Shown here one piece after another: positions 35,452 through 44,804 of a stretch of DNA of 64,000 nt. The first letter of the stretch is position 1. Each line of letters opens with the position of its first letter. This stretch comes from Olsenella sp. oral taxon 807 (GTDB lineage Bacteria; Actinomycetota; Coriobacteriia; Coriobacteriales; Atopobiaceae). The stretch is from the NCBI RefSeq assembly GCF_001189515.2, contig NZ_CP012069.2, forward strand, positions 806,001-870,000. Reading direction: 5' to 3'. The translations under genes were made by a program, and so were the position numbers. The notes under the pieces were generated by a model, which was not told the origin of the DNA, made no database searches, and saw nothing but the letters and a program-made list of their open reading frames with translations.

Positions 35452-35682
35452 ATGCCGCAAATCGTCCCCGTAAGTGATTTTCGCGCAAACATCAAATCTG
35501 TCTCTCGGTTTACGGATGCTGGTGAGGTGGTCATACTTACCCAGAATGGGCGCCCAAGGTGGGCGATGGTCGACTATGACACATGGAACGCCACGGCAAG
35601 GGTACAGGAGCGCTCCTTTTCGAAGGCGGTCCTTGAGACTGAACAAAGAGAGAGCCAGTACCCTCAAACTGCTGAGCTCTGA
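35452..35682 (+). CDS. Phd/YefM-family antitoxin
   Basis: 76 aa. The N-terminal half (MPQIVPVSDFRANIKSVSRF then GEVVILTQNGRPRWAMVDYD) is the Phd/YefM DNA-binding fold; the C-terminal ~25 residues are the flexible, probably toxin-binding part. It starts 32 nt downstream of the flanking duplication of MITE copy B, with AAGGAGGAGCC just upstream of the ATG. A toxin-like gene follows after 36 nt. Such antitoxins repress their own operon. Confidence 0.87.
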   Translation: MPQIVPVSDFRANIKSVSRFTDAGEVVILTQNGRPRWAMVDYDTWNATARVQERSFSKAVLETEQRESQYPQTAEL

Positions 35683-35718
35683 CGAAGCCCGCGCTGCGCT
35701 GCATGCTCGACGCCAAGC

Positions 35719-36033
35719 ATGAGGTGCCAAGGGTTCTTTCTGACCGAGGATGCCGTAGACGACCTTGTGGAACTTGAGGCATATGTGCTCACCTATCAGG
35801 ACATAAGCTTTGTTGAGGTCTTGGAAGACTGTTTCCTCGAAGCCTTCCATGGTCTCTTAGCTCAGGTAGACCACCATTCCGTCTATCAGTTTGAGCCACC
35901 TATGCCAACGCTTCACACCTACAGGAGCATCAATGTCTATAACTACAAGGTCTTTTACCACGTCGATGACAGGCAGGTAGTCATCTATCGCATTCGTCAT
36001 CTGCTGTCGGACTTCTTACGGATGAGCTGGTAA
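35719..36033 (+). CDS. RelE/ParE-superfamily toxin
   Basis: 104 aa. Early segment FFLTEDAVDDLVELEAYV and late segment INVYNYKVFYHVDDRQVVIY plus RIRHLLSDF follow the ParE/RelE beta-sheet pattern, with the conserved late arginine and the typical Y-V-FYHVDD-VVIYRI strand pair. It is the partner of the Phd-like protein upstream. Target (ribosome or gyrase) cannot be told from sequence. Confidence 0.8.
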   Translation: MRCQGFFLTEDAVDDLVELEAYVLTYQDISFVEVLEDCFLEAFHGLLAQVDHHSVYQFEPPMPTLHTYRSINVYNYKVFYHVDDRQVVIYRIRHLLSDFLRMSW

Positions 36034-36150
36034 CGCGCATGGACGGAGATCACATCGAGAACCGTGGTGCGTGGAAGGCCCATGGCGTTCGTGCCACCGC
36101 CCGACGCCACTTCCTTCTCCGATGACCCCTGAGCTGTGCCGTCTCATGCG

Positions 36151-36307
36151 CGTGCCACTCGCTGCCGCCGAGTGGCACGCAGATCGTGCACTCGACGCCA
36201 CCGCGTGGCACGAAAATCGGCATAAGCGCAGTTGTCAGGAAATATCGTGCCACTCGACGCCAGCGAGTGGCACGTCCATCGTGCACCCGACGTCACCGAG
36301 TGGCACA
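36151..36307. repeat. Four CGTGCCACTCG hairpin units
   Basis: Units at 36151-36179, 36185-36212, 36246-36274 and 36280-36307. The first and third are perfect CGTGCCACTCG / CGAGTGGCACG hairpins; the others have one degenerate arm. Spacers are 5, 33 and 5 nt. A half unit is at about 36091. This lies in the 611-bp gap between the ParE-like toxin and the ATP-grasp gene. The rest (36308-36644) is GC-rich, with no gene I can support. Confidence 0.85.
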
Positions 36308-36644
36308 GCCGAGCCTCGCCAGGCCGGCGCCCGGGCGACGCCACGACAAGACGCCTGGGCTGGCGGGAGGGGGCGTGCGGGACGCCTGCCTACCAGCCAG
36401 CCACGACGGCCACGGTCTCTCGTGCGTATGCGCGATGCGACCATTGCGGCGCTCTCCCGCCGGCCCCACGTGCCTGGATGGGACCTGACGTATCAGTAGC
36501 CTGAGAAGTTGTCACTGGCCTGCCCGCGAAAGGTAAGCACAGGGAAGTGGGTCGATAGTTCTGTGACTCTGGTGCAACATAAGACCCAGGAGGCCGTACT
36601 GCTACAATGAGGCGCGCGATCTGCGTGCGCCAGCGAGGGTCCGC

Positions 36645-37913
36645 ATGCGTCAGGAAGCGCTTGTGTACCTGCGAGGCCGAATGGGTGATACGTCGATGAC
36701 CAAGAAGTTCGTTCCGATTCTTTTGGGTACCGAGATCGGTGCCTATGGCATGGCTCGTGCCTTTTGGGAGGCGTACGGGGTAAGGAGCCTTGCCTACGGT
36801 ACCTTCCCGCTCACCCCGACCCGTCACTCGAAGTTCATAGAGCAGCGCTGTGACGAGCGTCTCATGGACCCAGCCGTCCTCGTGAGTATGCTCAATGCTG
36901 ATGCGGGACAGCTGAATGGTGCGCTGGGCCTCGTGATACCCTGCGGTGATGAGTACTCCATCCTACTCTCGGAGCACAAGGATGAGCTTGATGGTCGCTA
37001 CGTGCCCATATGCTCTGGGCCGGGAACTCTTGTCCAGCTCAATGACAAGTCGCGCTTCTACGGGCTCTGCGAGCGCGCACAGGTGCCCTACCCGCAGGCT
37101 ATCACGCTTGGTCCTGGTGACGAGGTAAGAGAGTTGCCCTTCCCCTATCCTGTTGCCCTGAAGCCCACCGATGCCCTCGACTTTCGTGAGCACCCCTTCG
37201 ACGGCCAGAAGAAGGCATTCATCCTTGACGGGAGGCCCATGCTCGAGGAGGCGCTGCGGCGTGTCTTTGACTCTGGCTACTCGGGTAAGCTCGTCGTGCA
37301 GGACTTCGTGCCTGGGGGTGACGACAACATGCGCGTGGTGAACGGTTACGTGCGCCACGATGGGTCCACGGCGCTGCTCTCGATAGGTCAGCCTGTGCTC
37401 GAGGACTGCGCACCCATGCGTATCGGCAACTATGCCGCCATCATCTCGTACGGCGATGAGGGCGCCTACGCCTCTGTCGAGCGTCTCATGAGGCATATTG
37501 ACTATTTTGGCTACTTCAACATCGATATGAAGCTCGACGTGCGCGATGGCTCCTACAAGCTTCTCGACTTCAATCCGCGTCAGGGGAGGAGCAGCTTCTT
37601 CACGACGCTCTCGGGTCACAACCTCGCTCGCTGCGTGGTGGAAGATGTCATCGAGGGGAAGACGGGCGAGTCGGTCCATGCGAGTGAGGAGTTCTTGTGG
37701 TGCGGCGTGCCCAGATCGATCGTGAGGCGCTATGTGGCGGACGGCCCCCTCAAGGAACGCGCCCTTTTGCTCATGCGTGAGGGGAAGGTCGGGACAACGC
37801 TCTTTGGGGGGCACGACCGTGACCCGCGCCGCCTATGGAATATGGCGAAGCTCTGGACCCATTACCGCGTCGACTTCAGGCGCTACTTCGGTCACAGGGA
37901 GCTGGAGGGCTAG
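36645..37913 (+). CDS. ATP-grasp carboxylate-amine ligase
   Basis: About 422 aa. N-terminal sugar/amino-binding-like domain (MTKKFVPILLGTEIGAYGMA), then an ATP-grasp core: YPVALKPTDALDF, KLVVQDFVPGGDDN, and metal-binding FNIDMKLDVRDGSYKLLDFNPRQ split as DMKLD and DFNPRQGRS. Enzymes of this superfamily join a carboxylate to an amine with ATP, as D-aspartate ligase does in wall cross-bridges. Start uncertain (36645, 36681 or 36696). One base separates its stop from the next gene, and a FemAB-like protein is third, so a role in cell-wall or surface amino-acid addition is likely (inference). Confidence 0.82.
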   Translation: MRQEALVYLRGRMGDTSMTKKFVPILLGTEIGAYGMARAFWEAYGVRSLAYGTFPLTPTRHSKFIEQRCDERLMDPAVLVSMLNADAGQLNGALGLVIPCGDEYSILLSEHKDELDGRYVPICSGPGTLVQLNDKSRFYGLCERAQVPYPQAITLGPGDEVRELPFPYPVALKPTDALDFREHPFDGQKKAFILDGRPMLEEALRRVFDSGYSGKLVVQDFVPGGDDNMRVVNGYVRHDGSTALLSIGQPVLEDCAPMRIGNYAAIISYGDEGAYASVERLMRHIDYFGYFNIDMKLDVRDGSYKLLDFNPRQGRSSFFTTLSGHNLARCVVEDVIEGKTGESVHASEEFLWCGVPRSIVRRYVADGPLKERALLLMREGKVGTTLFGGHDRDPRRLWNMAKLWTHYRVDFRRYFGHRELEG

Positions 37914-37914
37914 G

Positions 37915-39111
37915 ATGGGATCTCCCAAGGGCGTGGGCAAGTCCTTCAGAGACCGACTCCGCAGGCAGCTCGCCGAGCGTACGGGTACGTGTGCTAAGGA
38001 CTGGTATGTCGTCTTCAAGGCACGCTATGGAATGGAGGTCGTCTTCGAGGTGCTCCGCGAGCTGCGGGGTGGCGGTAGCGTGGTCACACAGCTCATGACC
38101 TGCTGCACGGCCGTCGACCCCATAGTAGCTGCAGGACTCGTTCCGCACTATGGCGAGCTGAGCGAGCGCACGCTCGCGCTCGACCCGGCAAAGCTACCCC
38201 TTGCCTCAGACCTGCGGGCCGTGGTGATGCAGCACAGCTTCGGTATCATCGAGAGAAAGGGCGACTGTCGTCTTGCCGATGCCGCTCACGCCGCAGGTGC
38301 CGTCCTCGTCGAGGACTCGGCGCACTGCCTGGCCCGCCTCTCGCGCGGAAATGAGGGAGAGCCGCTTGCAGATGTCTCCGTTCACTCGTTTGGTGTGCAG
38401 AAGATGGTCCAGACCTATTTTGGCGGTGCCGTCTGGGTGAACCCCGACATGAGGGACAGAGTGCTCAGGGATGAGCTCTCTCGCAGGCTCTCCTCGCTTC
38501 CCGAGATGCCCAGGCGCTTGGGCCGGGCTGCTCGGTCATATGCTTGGCAGATCAGGGTGTTCATGCGACTTCCCGGGCCGCTCAGGAGGGCGTTTGCGGC
38601 CATGCAGAACTTCGAGCAACCCATTGTGGACGCTGAGCGGGCCGGTAAGCTCCCCTATGAGCCGATGGCTGCCGATGAGGGTGTCTCCCAGAGGGCCTCT
38701 TGGGCCCTCGAGGGCTTGGGCAAGGTGGAGACCACCCATCGCGCATCGGTTGAGAGCTATCGCAGGGAACTCGCATCGCAGGGGGTGCTCAGGTACGTAG
38801 AGATTCCTGCGGCCGCGCTCGAGGGGGAGGCGCAACCTCTGCTACGCATGCCCGTCGTGATGGGAAGCCAGGCAAAGGCGCAGCGTGCGCTCAGCGCCCT
38901 TCACGGCCGGGGTATCTATGCCCAGGACTGGTACAGGCCCGTACTCTATCCTGGTGTGGGCGATCCTGCCGTCTACCACTTCGACGGCGACCTCAGGCCC
39001 TGGCCCGTCTGCGAACGCATCGTGGCTGGCATCCTCAATCTGCCCTGCGACGGTGATCCTGGACAGGTACGGGAGGCCATCGGGTGCCTGCTCGATGTGG
39101 CGCAGTCTTAA
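37915..39111 (+). CDS. DegT/DnrJ/EryC1-like PLP enzyme
   Basis: 398 aa. The fold-type I pattern of sugar aminotransferases is visible: VVMQHSFGIIERKGDCRLAD, the aspartate in VLVEDSAHCLAR, and the PLP lysine in SVHSFGVQKMVQTYFGGAVW. The C-terminal domain ends with the substrate-side segments typical of the group (RGIYAQDWYRPVLYPG). Substrate not predictable. It starts 1 nt after the ATP-grasp gene and is followed 51 nt later by a FemAB-like gene, forming a three-gene operon. Confidence 0.83.
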   Translation: MGSPKGVGKSFRDRLRRQLAERTGTCAKDWYVVFKARYGMEVVFEVLRELRGGGSVVTQLMTCCTAVDPIVAAGLVPHYGELSERTLALDPAKLPLASDLRAVVMQHSFGIIERKGDCRLADAAHAAGAVLVEDSAHCLARLSRGNEGEPLADVSVHSFGVQKMVQTYFGGAVWVNPDMRDRVLRDELSRRLSSLPEMPRRLGRAARSYAWQIRVFMRLPGPLRRAFAAMQNFEQPIVDAERAGKLPYEPMAADEGVSQRASWALEGLGKVETTHRASVESYRRELASQGVLRYVEIPAAALEGEAQPLLRMPVVMGSQAKAQRALSALHGRGIYAQDWYRPVLYPGVGDPAVYHFDGDLRPWPVCERIVAGILNLPCDGDPGQVREAIGCLLDVAQS

Positions 39112-39162
39112 GAGAGCGTAGAATGGTGACATGGTGACCCACTGGTTTGGAGGTAAGAGATC

Positions 39163-40164
39163 ATGCAGATAGAGCAGATCGGGCTTTCCGAGCTCGAGCA
39201 GAGGGCGGAAGAGCTGAAGTTGACACTTCCGATCGAGCAGACGCACCAATGGGCCAGCTATCAAGCGACCATCGAGGGGCGCAGTCCCTGGCGCTGTGTT
39301 CGCTTCGCAGATGATGACAGGACCCTTGCCTTGGCCTCCCTCATGGACTTCGAGACCCATGGCTACCATTTCTTGCGCTCTGAACATGGTCCCGTATGGG
39401 TGGAGGGGCCGAGCGAGGCCCTTGAGGCGCAGGCCATCACCACGCTGTGCGACTACGTGCGCAGCGAGCATAGGGCAGCCGCCTTCATTCGTATGGCGGT
39501 CAAGCACGCCCTTGACGTCACGAGGCCAACCCTCTCGACGATACCATACGATCGCACAGTCATCCTCGACGTCACGGGTGGTGACGAGGCGATACTCTTG
39601 CGCATGAAGCCACGTGGCAGGCGTGACGTGCGCAAGGCGCTGCGCGAGTCACCCATTGAATGTTCGGACGAGACGGAGCGCGCGAGCGCCTCCTTCGAGG
39701 AGTACTATCCGCTCATGGTCGAGACGGGCGAACGTGACGGTTTTACTCCCGCCCCGATGTCTGACTATGAGAACATGATGCACATCCTTGGTACTGGGCA
39801 CTGCAGGCTCTATGCGGGGCGCCTTGACGGTAGGCTCACCAACTGGTCCATGGTCACCGTGAGTGGGAAGCGCGCCACGCGCTACTACGCTGCCTCCTCC
39901 ACCGACACGATGCGCATGCACGTAGGGGACAAGCTTGTCTATTTCGAGGCCTGCGAGCTGGGCCGGCTCTTCGACGGTACCGTCAGCGAGTACGACCTCA
40001 TGGCCATTGGAAGTGATCTTTCCCCCGAGCTCAACGGTCTGAACGAGTTCAAGTGCAAGTTCTCGAAGGAGGTGGCGGAGGTGGCCCCCGATCGCGACGT
40101 GCCGTTGCGCAAGACCCTCTACGCCGCCCTTGTGGCCGCCAGACGGGCGCTCAGGCGCGGCTAG
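39163..40164 (+). CDS. FemAB/FemX-like peptidyltransferase (GNAT fold)
   Basis: 333 aa with the double-GNAT FemAB pattern: QTHQWASYQATIEGRSPWRC at the N-terminus, LRMKPRGRRDVRKALRE in the middle (the K-x-R-x-x-V/I-R-K block of FemABX), and YYAASSTDTMRMHVGDKLVY then SDLSPELNGLNEFKCKFSKE near the end. The family adds amino acids from aminoacyl-tRNA to lipid-linked murein precursors. Third gene after the ATP-grasp and PLP enzymes. ATG follows GGAGGTAAGAGATC. Confidence 0.88.
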   Translation: MQIEQIGLSELEQRAEELKLTLPIEQTHQWASYQATIEGRSPWRCVRFADDDRTLALASLMDFETHGYHFLRSEHGPVWVEGPSEALEAQAITTLCDYVRSEHRAAAFIRMAVKHALDVTRPTLSTIPYDRTVILDVTGGDEAILLRMKPRGRRDVRKALRESPIECSDETERASASFEEYYPLMVETGERDGFTPAPMSDYENMMHILGTGHCRLYAGRLDGRLTNWSMVTVSGKRATRYYAASSTDTMRMHVGDKLVYFEACELGRLFDGTVSEYDLMAIGSDLSPELNGLNEFKCKFSKEVAEVAPDRDVPLRKTLYAALVAARRALRRG

Positions 40165-40205
40165 GCCGCCCCCTGAGTCCTCTCGATTGGTAAGGCGATC
40201 GCCCC

Positions 40206-42194
40206 ATGAGCATCAAGGATCCTGCGACCCACGTGCCCGATTTCGACCTCGAGGCCCCCCGTCCCGAGGCTCAAGGCCTGCCGTCCGTCGCCGAGCAGGT
40301 GGGCAAGGTTCCCACAGAGCCCGGCTGCTACCTCTGGAAGGATGCCAAGGGGGAGGTCGTCTACGTGGGTAAGGCCAAGAATCTCCGTGCCCGCATGCTC
40401 CAGTACGTGAGGCTCACGGATGACCGCGCAAAGATCCCGCTCATGATGCAGGTGGTACGCAGCTTCGACTACATTGTCGTGGGCTCGGAGCACGAGGCGC
40501 TCGTCTTGGAGCGCAACCTCATCGCCCAGTATCATCCCTACTTCAACGTCGACTTCAAGGATGACAAGAGCTATCCCTACATCGCACTCACGATGGGCGA
40601 CACCTACCCCGCCATCAAGTACACCCGCGAGCGGCACCGCAAGGGCACGCGCTACTTTGGACCCTACACCGACGCCCAGGCGGCGCGCGAGACCATAGAC
40701 ACCCTGCGCAAGGTAGTTCCCATCTGCTCTGCGACCTGTGTGGAGTGGAAGCGTTGCCGTCGCTACCTCAAGGGGCATCCAGATGACGCCGCAGTGGCCA
40801 ACCTGGCGTTTGCAGACCGCGGTCGCCCTTGTTTCGACTATCACGTGGGCCGGGGTCCCGGCGTCTGCGTGGGGGCAATGACACCTTCCGACTACGCGAG
40901 AAACGTCCGTCAGGTGGAGCAGTTCCTGGCAGGCAGGCGCTCGGCCATCGTGGGCGAGCTCACGCAGCAGATGCACGATGCCGCCGCAGCTCTCGAGTTC
41001 GAGCGGGCGGGGCGTATCAAGCGCAGGCTCGAGGTCATCGAGGGTCTTGATGATGAGCAGCAGGTGACGTTCTCCTCTGCGGTCGATCTTGATCTCATAG
41101 GCTTCTACCGCGAGGAGACCATCAGCTGTGCCTGTGTTTTCGTCGTGCGCGAGGGGCGCACGGTGCGCTCGAGTGAGTTCATCCTCAACAAGGGGGCCGA
41201 CGTGGACGAGGTCGAGCTTACCGAGGGCTTCATTAAACGCTACTACGACGAGACGGCAGACATTCCCGCAGAGGTGGACACGCACATCGACCTTCCCGAT
41301 GCAGAACTTCTAGGTGAGTGGCTCACGGACAAGCGTGGGCGTGTCTGTCGCATCCACCGGCCCAAGCGCGGCGAGAAGGCTCACCTCCTCGAGATGACGG
41401 CAAGAAACGCCCGCCATGCCCTCATGCGCTACATGGTACGCACGGGCTATGCTGACGAGAGGACTAACCAGGCGCTCCTCGAGCTGGAGAGCGCACTCGC
41501 ACTTGACGGGCCACCCCTGCGCATCGAGTGCTTTGACATCTCCACACTTCACGGTTCCTTTACCGTCGCCTCTATGGTCGTCTTTACTAACGGGCGTCCC
41601 GACAAGGGACAGTATCGTCGCTTCAAGATCCGAGCCGAGCTGAGCGAGGCAAACGATTTCGTCTCGATGGGCGAGGTGCTCGGCAGGCGCTACGCCCCGG
41701 TGCGCAGGGACGATGAGCGCTTTGCTGCCTCGACGCCCGACCTACTCGTGGTGGATGGGGGCAAGCCACAGCTCACGGCTGCCATGGGACAGCTTGGTGC
41801 CCTGGGACTCGACATACCGGTCTGCGGCCTCGCGAAGGCGGACGAGGAGGTCTTCGTCCCCTGGGACGAGACGCCCGTCGTCCTGCCCTCGGGCTCTGCC
41901 TCGCTCTACCTCATCAAGCAGGTGCGTGACGAGTCGCACCGCTTCGCCATCACCTTCCACCGTGAGCTGAGGACCAAGGCGCAGAGCGTCTCGATCCTCG
42001 ATGAGGTGCCAGGCGTCGGCACGCGACGCAAGCGGGCCATCATGCGTCACTTCGGCTCGATGAGACGCCTCAGGGCGGCGAGTGCCGAGGATATCGCCTC
42101 CGTGAGGGGTGTTCCCACGTCGGTCGCGCGCGAGGTCTATGACACGCTTCGTGCCTGGGAGGGCGAGGGTAGGGACCAAAGGGAGGCTACGTGA
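40206..42194 (+). CDS. uvrC: UvrABC excinuclease subunit C
   Basis: 662 aa of standard layout. GIY-YIG nuclease domain PTEPGCYLWKDAKGEVVYVG with AKNLRARMLQYV; Cys-rich middle (CSATCVEWKRC); UVR domain around DAAAALEFERAGRIKRRLEV; RNase H-like second nuclease (IECFDISTLHGSFTVASMVV and DLLVVDGGKPQLTAA); tandem helix-hairpin-helix at the C-terminus (LDEVPGVGTRRKRAIMRHFG). It makes both incisions around UvrB-bound lesions. It starts 41 nt after the FemAB-like gene. Confidence 0.97.
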   Translation: MSIKDPATHVPDFDLEAPRPEAQGLPSVAEQVGKVPTEPGCYLWKDAKGEVVYVGKAKNLRARMLQYVRLTDDRAKIPLMMQVVRSFDYIVVGSEHEALVLERNLIAQYHPYFNVDFKDDKSYPYIALTMGDTYPAIKYTRERHRKGTRYFGPYTDAQAARETIDTLRKVVPICSATCVEWKRCRRYLKGHPDDAAVANLAFADRGRPCFDYHVGRGPGVCVGAMTPSDYARNVRQVEQFLAGRRSAIVGELTQQMHDAAAALEFERAGRIKRRLEVIEGLDDEQQVTFSSAVDLDLIGFYREETISCACVFVVREGRTVRSSEFILNKGADVDEVELTEGFIKRYYDETADIPAEVDTHIDLPDAELLGEWLTDKRGRVCRIHRPKRGEKAHLLEMTARNARHALMRYMVRTGYADERTNQALLELESALALDGPPLRIECFDISTLHGSFTVASMVVFTNGRPDKGQYRRFKIRAELSEANDFVSMGEVLGRRYAPVRRDDERFAASTPDLLVVDGGKPQLTAAMGQLGALGLDIPVCGLAKADEEVFVPWDETPVVLPSGSASLYLIKQVRDESHRFAITFHRELRTKAQSVSILDEVPGVGTRRKRAIMRHFGSMRRLRAASAEDIASVRGVPTSVAREVYDTLRAWEGEGRDQREAT

Positions 42195-42418
42195 GCTATC
42201 TCGTGTTCCTCGCATAGCCTCGATGTGACCCCCTATGCCTTCGTTGCGCTGTCCGATGAGCAGCCGGCGCTTCTCCGGGAGACCCACAAAAGGATAAGGG
42301 GGAAAGATAGGGACAGGAAGCGCAGAAGAGAAAGGACGGACATGGCAAGGGCCGCGCAGTCAACCCCTGAGCCACGAACAATACAGAAAGCTCCAAAGGA
42401 TCGTCGCGCCGGGCGGTG

Positions 42419-44023
42419 CTACTTGACGGTCGTGACGCCCATGAGCGCTACACCCGTGGTGCCGATGCCCTTGAAGTCCGAGGAGACCTTGATGCCATCG
42501 GCCGTGGTGGTATCACGCCAGGAGGCCGTGCAGGTCTTCACGTGCAGGATTGGGTACAGGGGGACGTTCTCGGCGAGTATGTCAAAGCACCTGTTCCAAT
42601 GCTCCTGCCGCTCGTCGCCCGCAGAATCAAGTGCGGCGTCCATCTCCTGGAGAAGCTCTTCATGCTCGACGGTCCCACTCCAAGGGCAGCGTGTCCTCAT
42701 CCAAACATCATTGCCGTACCACCACCTGAGCACCAGATCGGGATCCACGCCAAAGCAACTGGGGTCGCCTGGCGCCAGCAGCAGGTCGTAGTTGCTATTG
42801 CCCGTGTCGATCGCCGCATAGGTCGCATCCGAGCTGTCCGTCTGTATCGTGACCTTGAAACCCAGATCCTCCAGGTTCTGCTTGATGACGGTGGACATGG
42901 CGACCACCTGGTCGTTGTCCGTCGTCCTGAGGGTTAGCTGCCCAGGCGTGACGCCTGCCCCTTTGAGCAGACTTTTTGCCTTGTCGGGGTCGTGGCTGTA
43001 GACCACCGACGCCCTATGGTAGTGCGGGAAGGTGGCGTCATCGGGAAGAAGGCTGGTGGCGGCTGACGCCTGTCCGTAGAGGGCACCTTCTACCATGCCA
43101 TTGTAGTCGAGGGCATACATGATGGCCTGACGCACCTCCACCTTGCTCCAAGGATACTTCGCGACGTCAAACATCAGGAAGCGCGAGCCGAGTCCCTGCA
43201 CCGCGTCTATGGTAAGGCCCGCTTCCCGAAGCTGCTCGATCGAATCGACGGGCACGGCCTCCGAGATAAGCGTGGTCCCCTGCTGGGCGGCCGTAACGCG
43301 GGCGACTTTGCTTTTGAGAATCTCGAAGCGTAGCGTGTCGTCCTTGGCGGGGTACGCACCGTTGTAGTACGGATTCGGCTTAAACGTGACCGACGCGTCC
43401 GTCACCTCCCTGTACATCCAAGGACCCGTGCCAACGGGGGCCCTGGCCCTCTCCTCGCTGGTCGAGCCCTCGGGCACGATCTTCAGGATTGCCAGACGTG
43501 ACTTCAGCCATGGGAGGTCGGGGTGGCTGGTCCTGACCGTCACGGTAGAGTCGTCCTTGGCCTCTATGGAGGTGATCGGCGTAAGCATCGGTGCGTAGCT
43601 GCCCCCCGCTGCCGCCGCCACCCTGAACGAGAAGACGACGTCCGACGCCCTGGCCTCCCTCCCGTCGGAGAACTTCGCATCGCTGCGCAACTTGACGTCA
43701 AAGGTGGTACCGTCGATCTGGGCAGGGTCGCCTTCGGCGAGCGCCGGGCGCGTGCCGAAGTTATGGAAGTCCGTCTCGAAGAGGCCTTCCATGACATTGA
43801 GGTTGCAGCTCAGTGCGAGTGCGGATGAGGTGGACAAGGGATCGAAGTTCTTTGCGGAGTACGCGGCACCGACGGTCAGCTCGCCACCCCCTGCGGTCTG
43901 GACGCCACTTGTGGTCCCATTCCACTCGGAACCCGTCGCACAGCCGGTGAGGCCAAGCCCTGCGAGCGCTGCTGCCCCGCCGACAAGATTGACGAACGTA
44001 CGGCGTGAGAGTGATGTACCCAT
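42419..44023 (-). CDS. Extracellular solute-binding lipoprotein, family 5 (peptide/nickel type)
   Basis: 534 aa. Signal peptide with twin Arg (SLSRRTFVNLVGGAAALAGL) and lipobox LTGC, so a lipid-anchored protein that may use Tat. The body follows SBP family 5: TFDVKLRSDAKFSDGREARA, VVFSFRVAAA, VRQAIMYALDYNGMVEGALY, YSHDPDKAKSLLKGAGVTPG. Such proteins capture oligopeptides or nickel for ABC importers. ATG at 44023 has GGAGG five bases upstream; the open frame runs further but without signal character. No permease or ATPase is adjacent, so it is an orphan binding protein. Confidence 0.9.
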   Translation of the reverse strand: MGTSLSRRTFVNLVGGAAALAGLGLTGCATGSEWNGTTSGVQTAGGGELTVGAAYSAKNFDPLSTSSALALSCNLNVMEGLFETDFHNFGTRPALAEGDPAQIDGTTFDVKLRSDAKFSDGREARASDVVFSFRVAAAAGGSYAPMLTPITSIEAKDDSTVTVRTSHPDLPWLKSRLAILKIVPEGSTSEERARAPVGTGPWMYREVTDASVTFKPNPYYNGAYPAKDDTLRFEILKSKVARVTAAQQGTTLISEAVPVDSIEQLREAGLTIDAVQGLGSRFLMFDVAKYPWSKVEVRQAIMYALDYNGMVEGALYGQASAATSLLPDDATFPHYHRASVVYSHDPDKAKSLLKGAGVTPGQLTLRTTDNDQVVAMSTVIKQNLEDLGFKVTIQTDSSDATYAAIDTGNSNYDLLLAPGDPSCFGVDPDLVLRWWYGNDVWMRTRCPWSGTVEHEELLQEMDAALDSAGDERQEHWNRCFDILAENVPLYPILHVKTCTASWRDTTTADGIKVSSDFKGIGTTGVALMGVTTVK

Positions 44024-44401
44024 GCTGGCCTCCGGCACTTCCTGCGAGATTCCGTCCGATGCGAGCTGACGCAGCAAACATCCTGCGACCGCTATGGAAC
44101 AAGCATACCAGAGTCTCTGCGAACTGGTCTGCGGAAGCCTAGGCGGGGCTCGCTCGGGTACTCCTGTGCCCAGCTTGCTCTCCGAGAAGATCGTCACGCG
44201 CAGAGCATGCTGCATCACGTACAGTCATCACTGACCTGTTGTGCGTGAGAGTGGGGAAACCATGCATGAGGGGGAGGCCCTCTTTACGATAGCTCGTGTG
44301 CGTCAGCAGGGAGGAGATGCTGCTTCCCGCGAGGCAAAAGTCTGGTGGCTAGTCGTCTGGGCAGCCGTGTGAGGCCCAAGCCCTGCTCCCCGCATTTATT
44401 C
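44024..44401. other. 378-bp gene-free region upstream of the binding protein
   Basis: Contains the upstream open frame of the binding-protein ORF, which lacks coding support, and unique sequence up to MITE copy C. I see no RNA gene, strong promoter or hairpin with T-tract here. Confidence 0.4.
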
Positions 44402-44804
44402 GGCTTCTCGGGGGTTTGTGTGGGTTGCTGCCTCGGCGAAGACGCCAATCCGGCAGCGGCGCCGCTCACACGAATTCTGTCTTCCCGACCATGCGAGAGG
44501 CGGCCACCGAGGAGGCACCGCCGGCGCACCATGGTGGTTGGGGCACTCGTGCCACCTGACGCAGCTCGCGTCGCAACTCGCGTCACAACAGTGTACACAA
44601 ATGCCCCAAAACGGCTCTGAGAGGTCATTTTCTCTGATCTGTGTACACTCCTGCCTTCCCACGGTCGCTCGCGTGACCGGGCGGGGCCACGGGTCCCACG
44701 ACATCGACGGCCTCATGGCCCCCGCGATACCAGGGTGCTCGGACCTGAGGCCACGCCGCCGGGCGGTGACACAACCACCTACCCACACAAACTCACGAAG
44801 CCCC
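44402..44804 (-). mobile_element. MITE-like element, copy C (403 bp, inverted)
   Basis: On the minus strand it starts GGGGCTTCGTGAGTTTGTGT and ends ACAAACCCCCGAGAAGCC, the same termini as copies A, B and D. It contains one complete 56-nt TGTACAC palindrome (44592-44647) and no 20-nt array. The flanks (ATTTATTC and TTTTTTAG) do not match, so no target duplication is visible. It forms the C-terminal codons and stop of the truncated transposase ORF next to it. Confidence 0.82.
44592..44647. repeat. 56-nt TGTACAC palindrome in copy C
   Basis: TGTACACAAAT at 44592 and ATCTGTGTACA ending at 44647 enclose a 34-nt centre. Same length as the three units in copy B. Confidence 0.85.
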
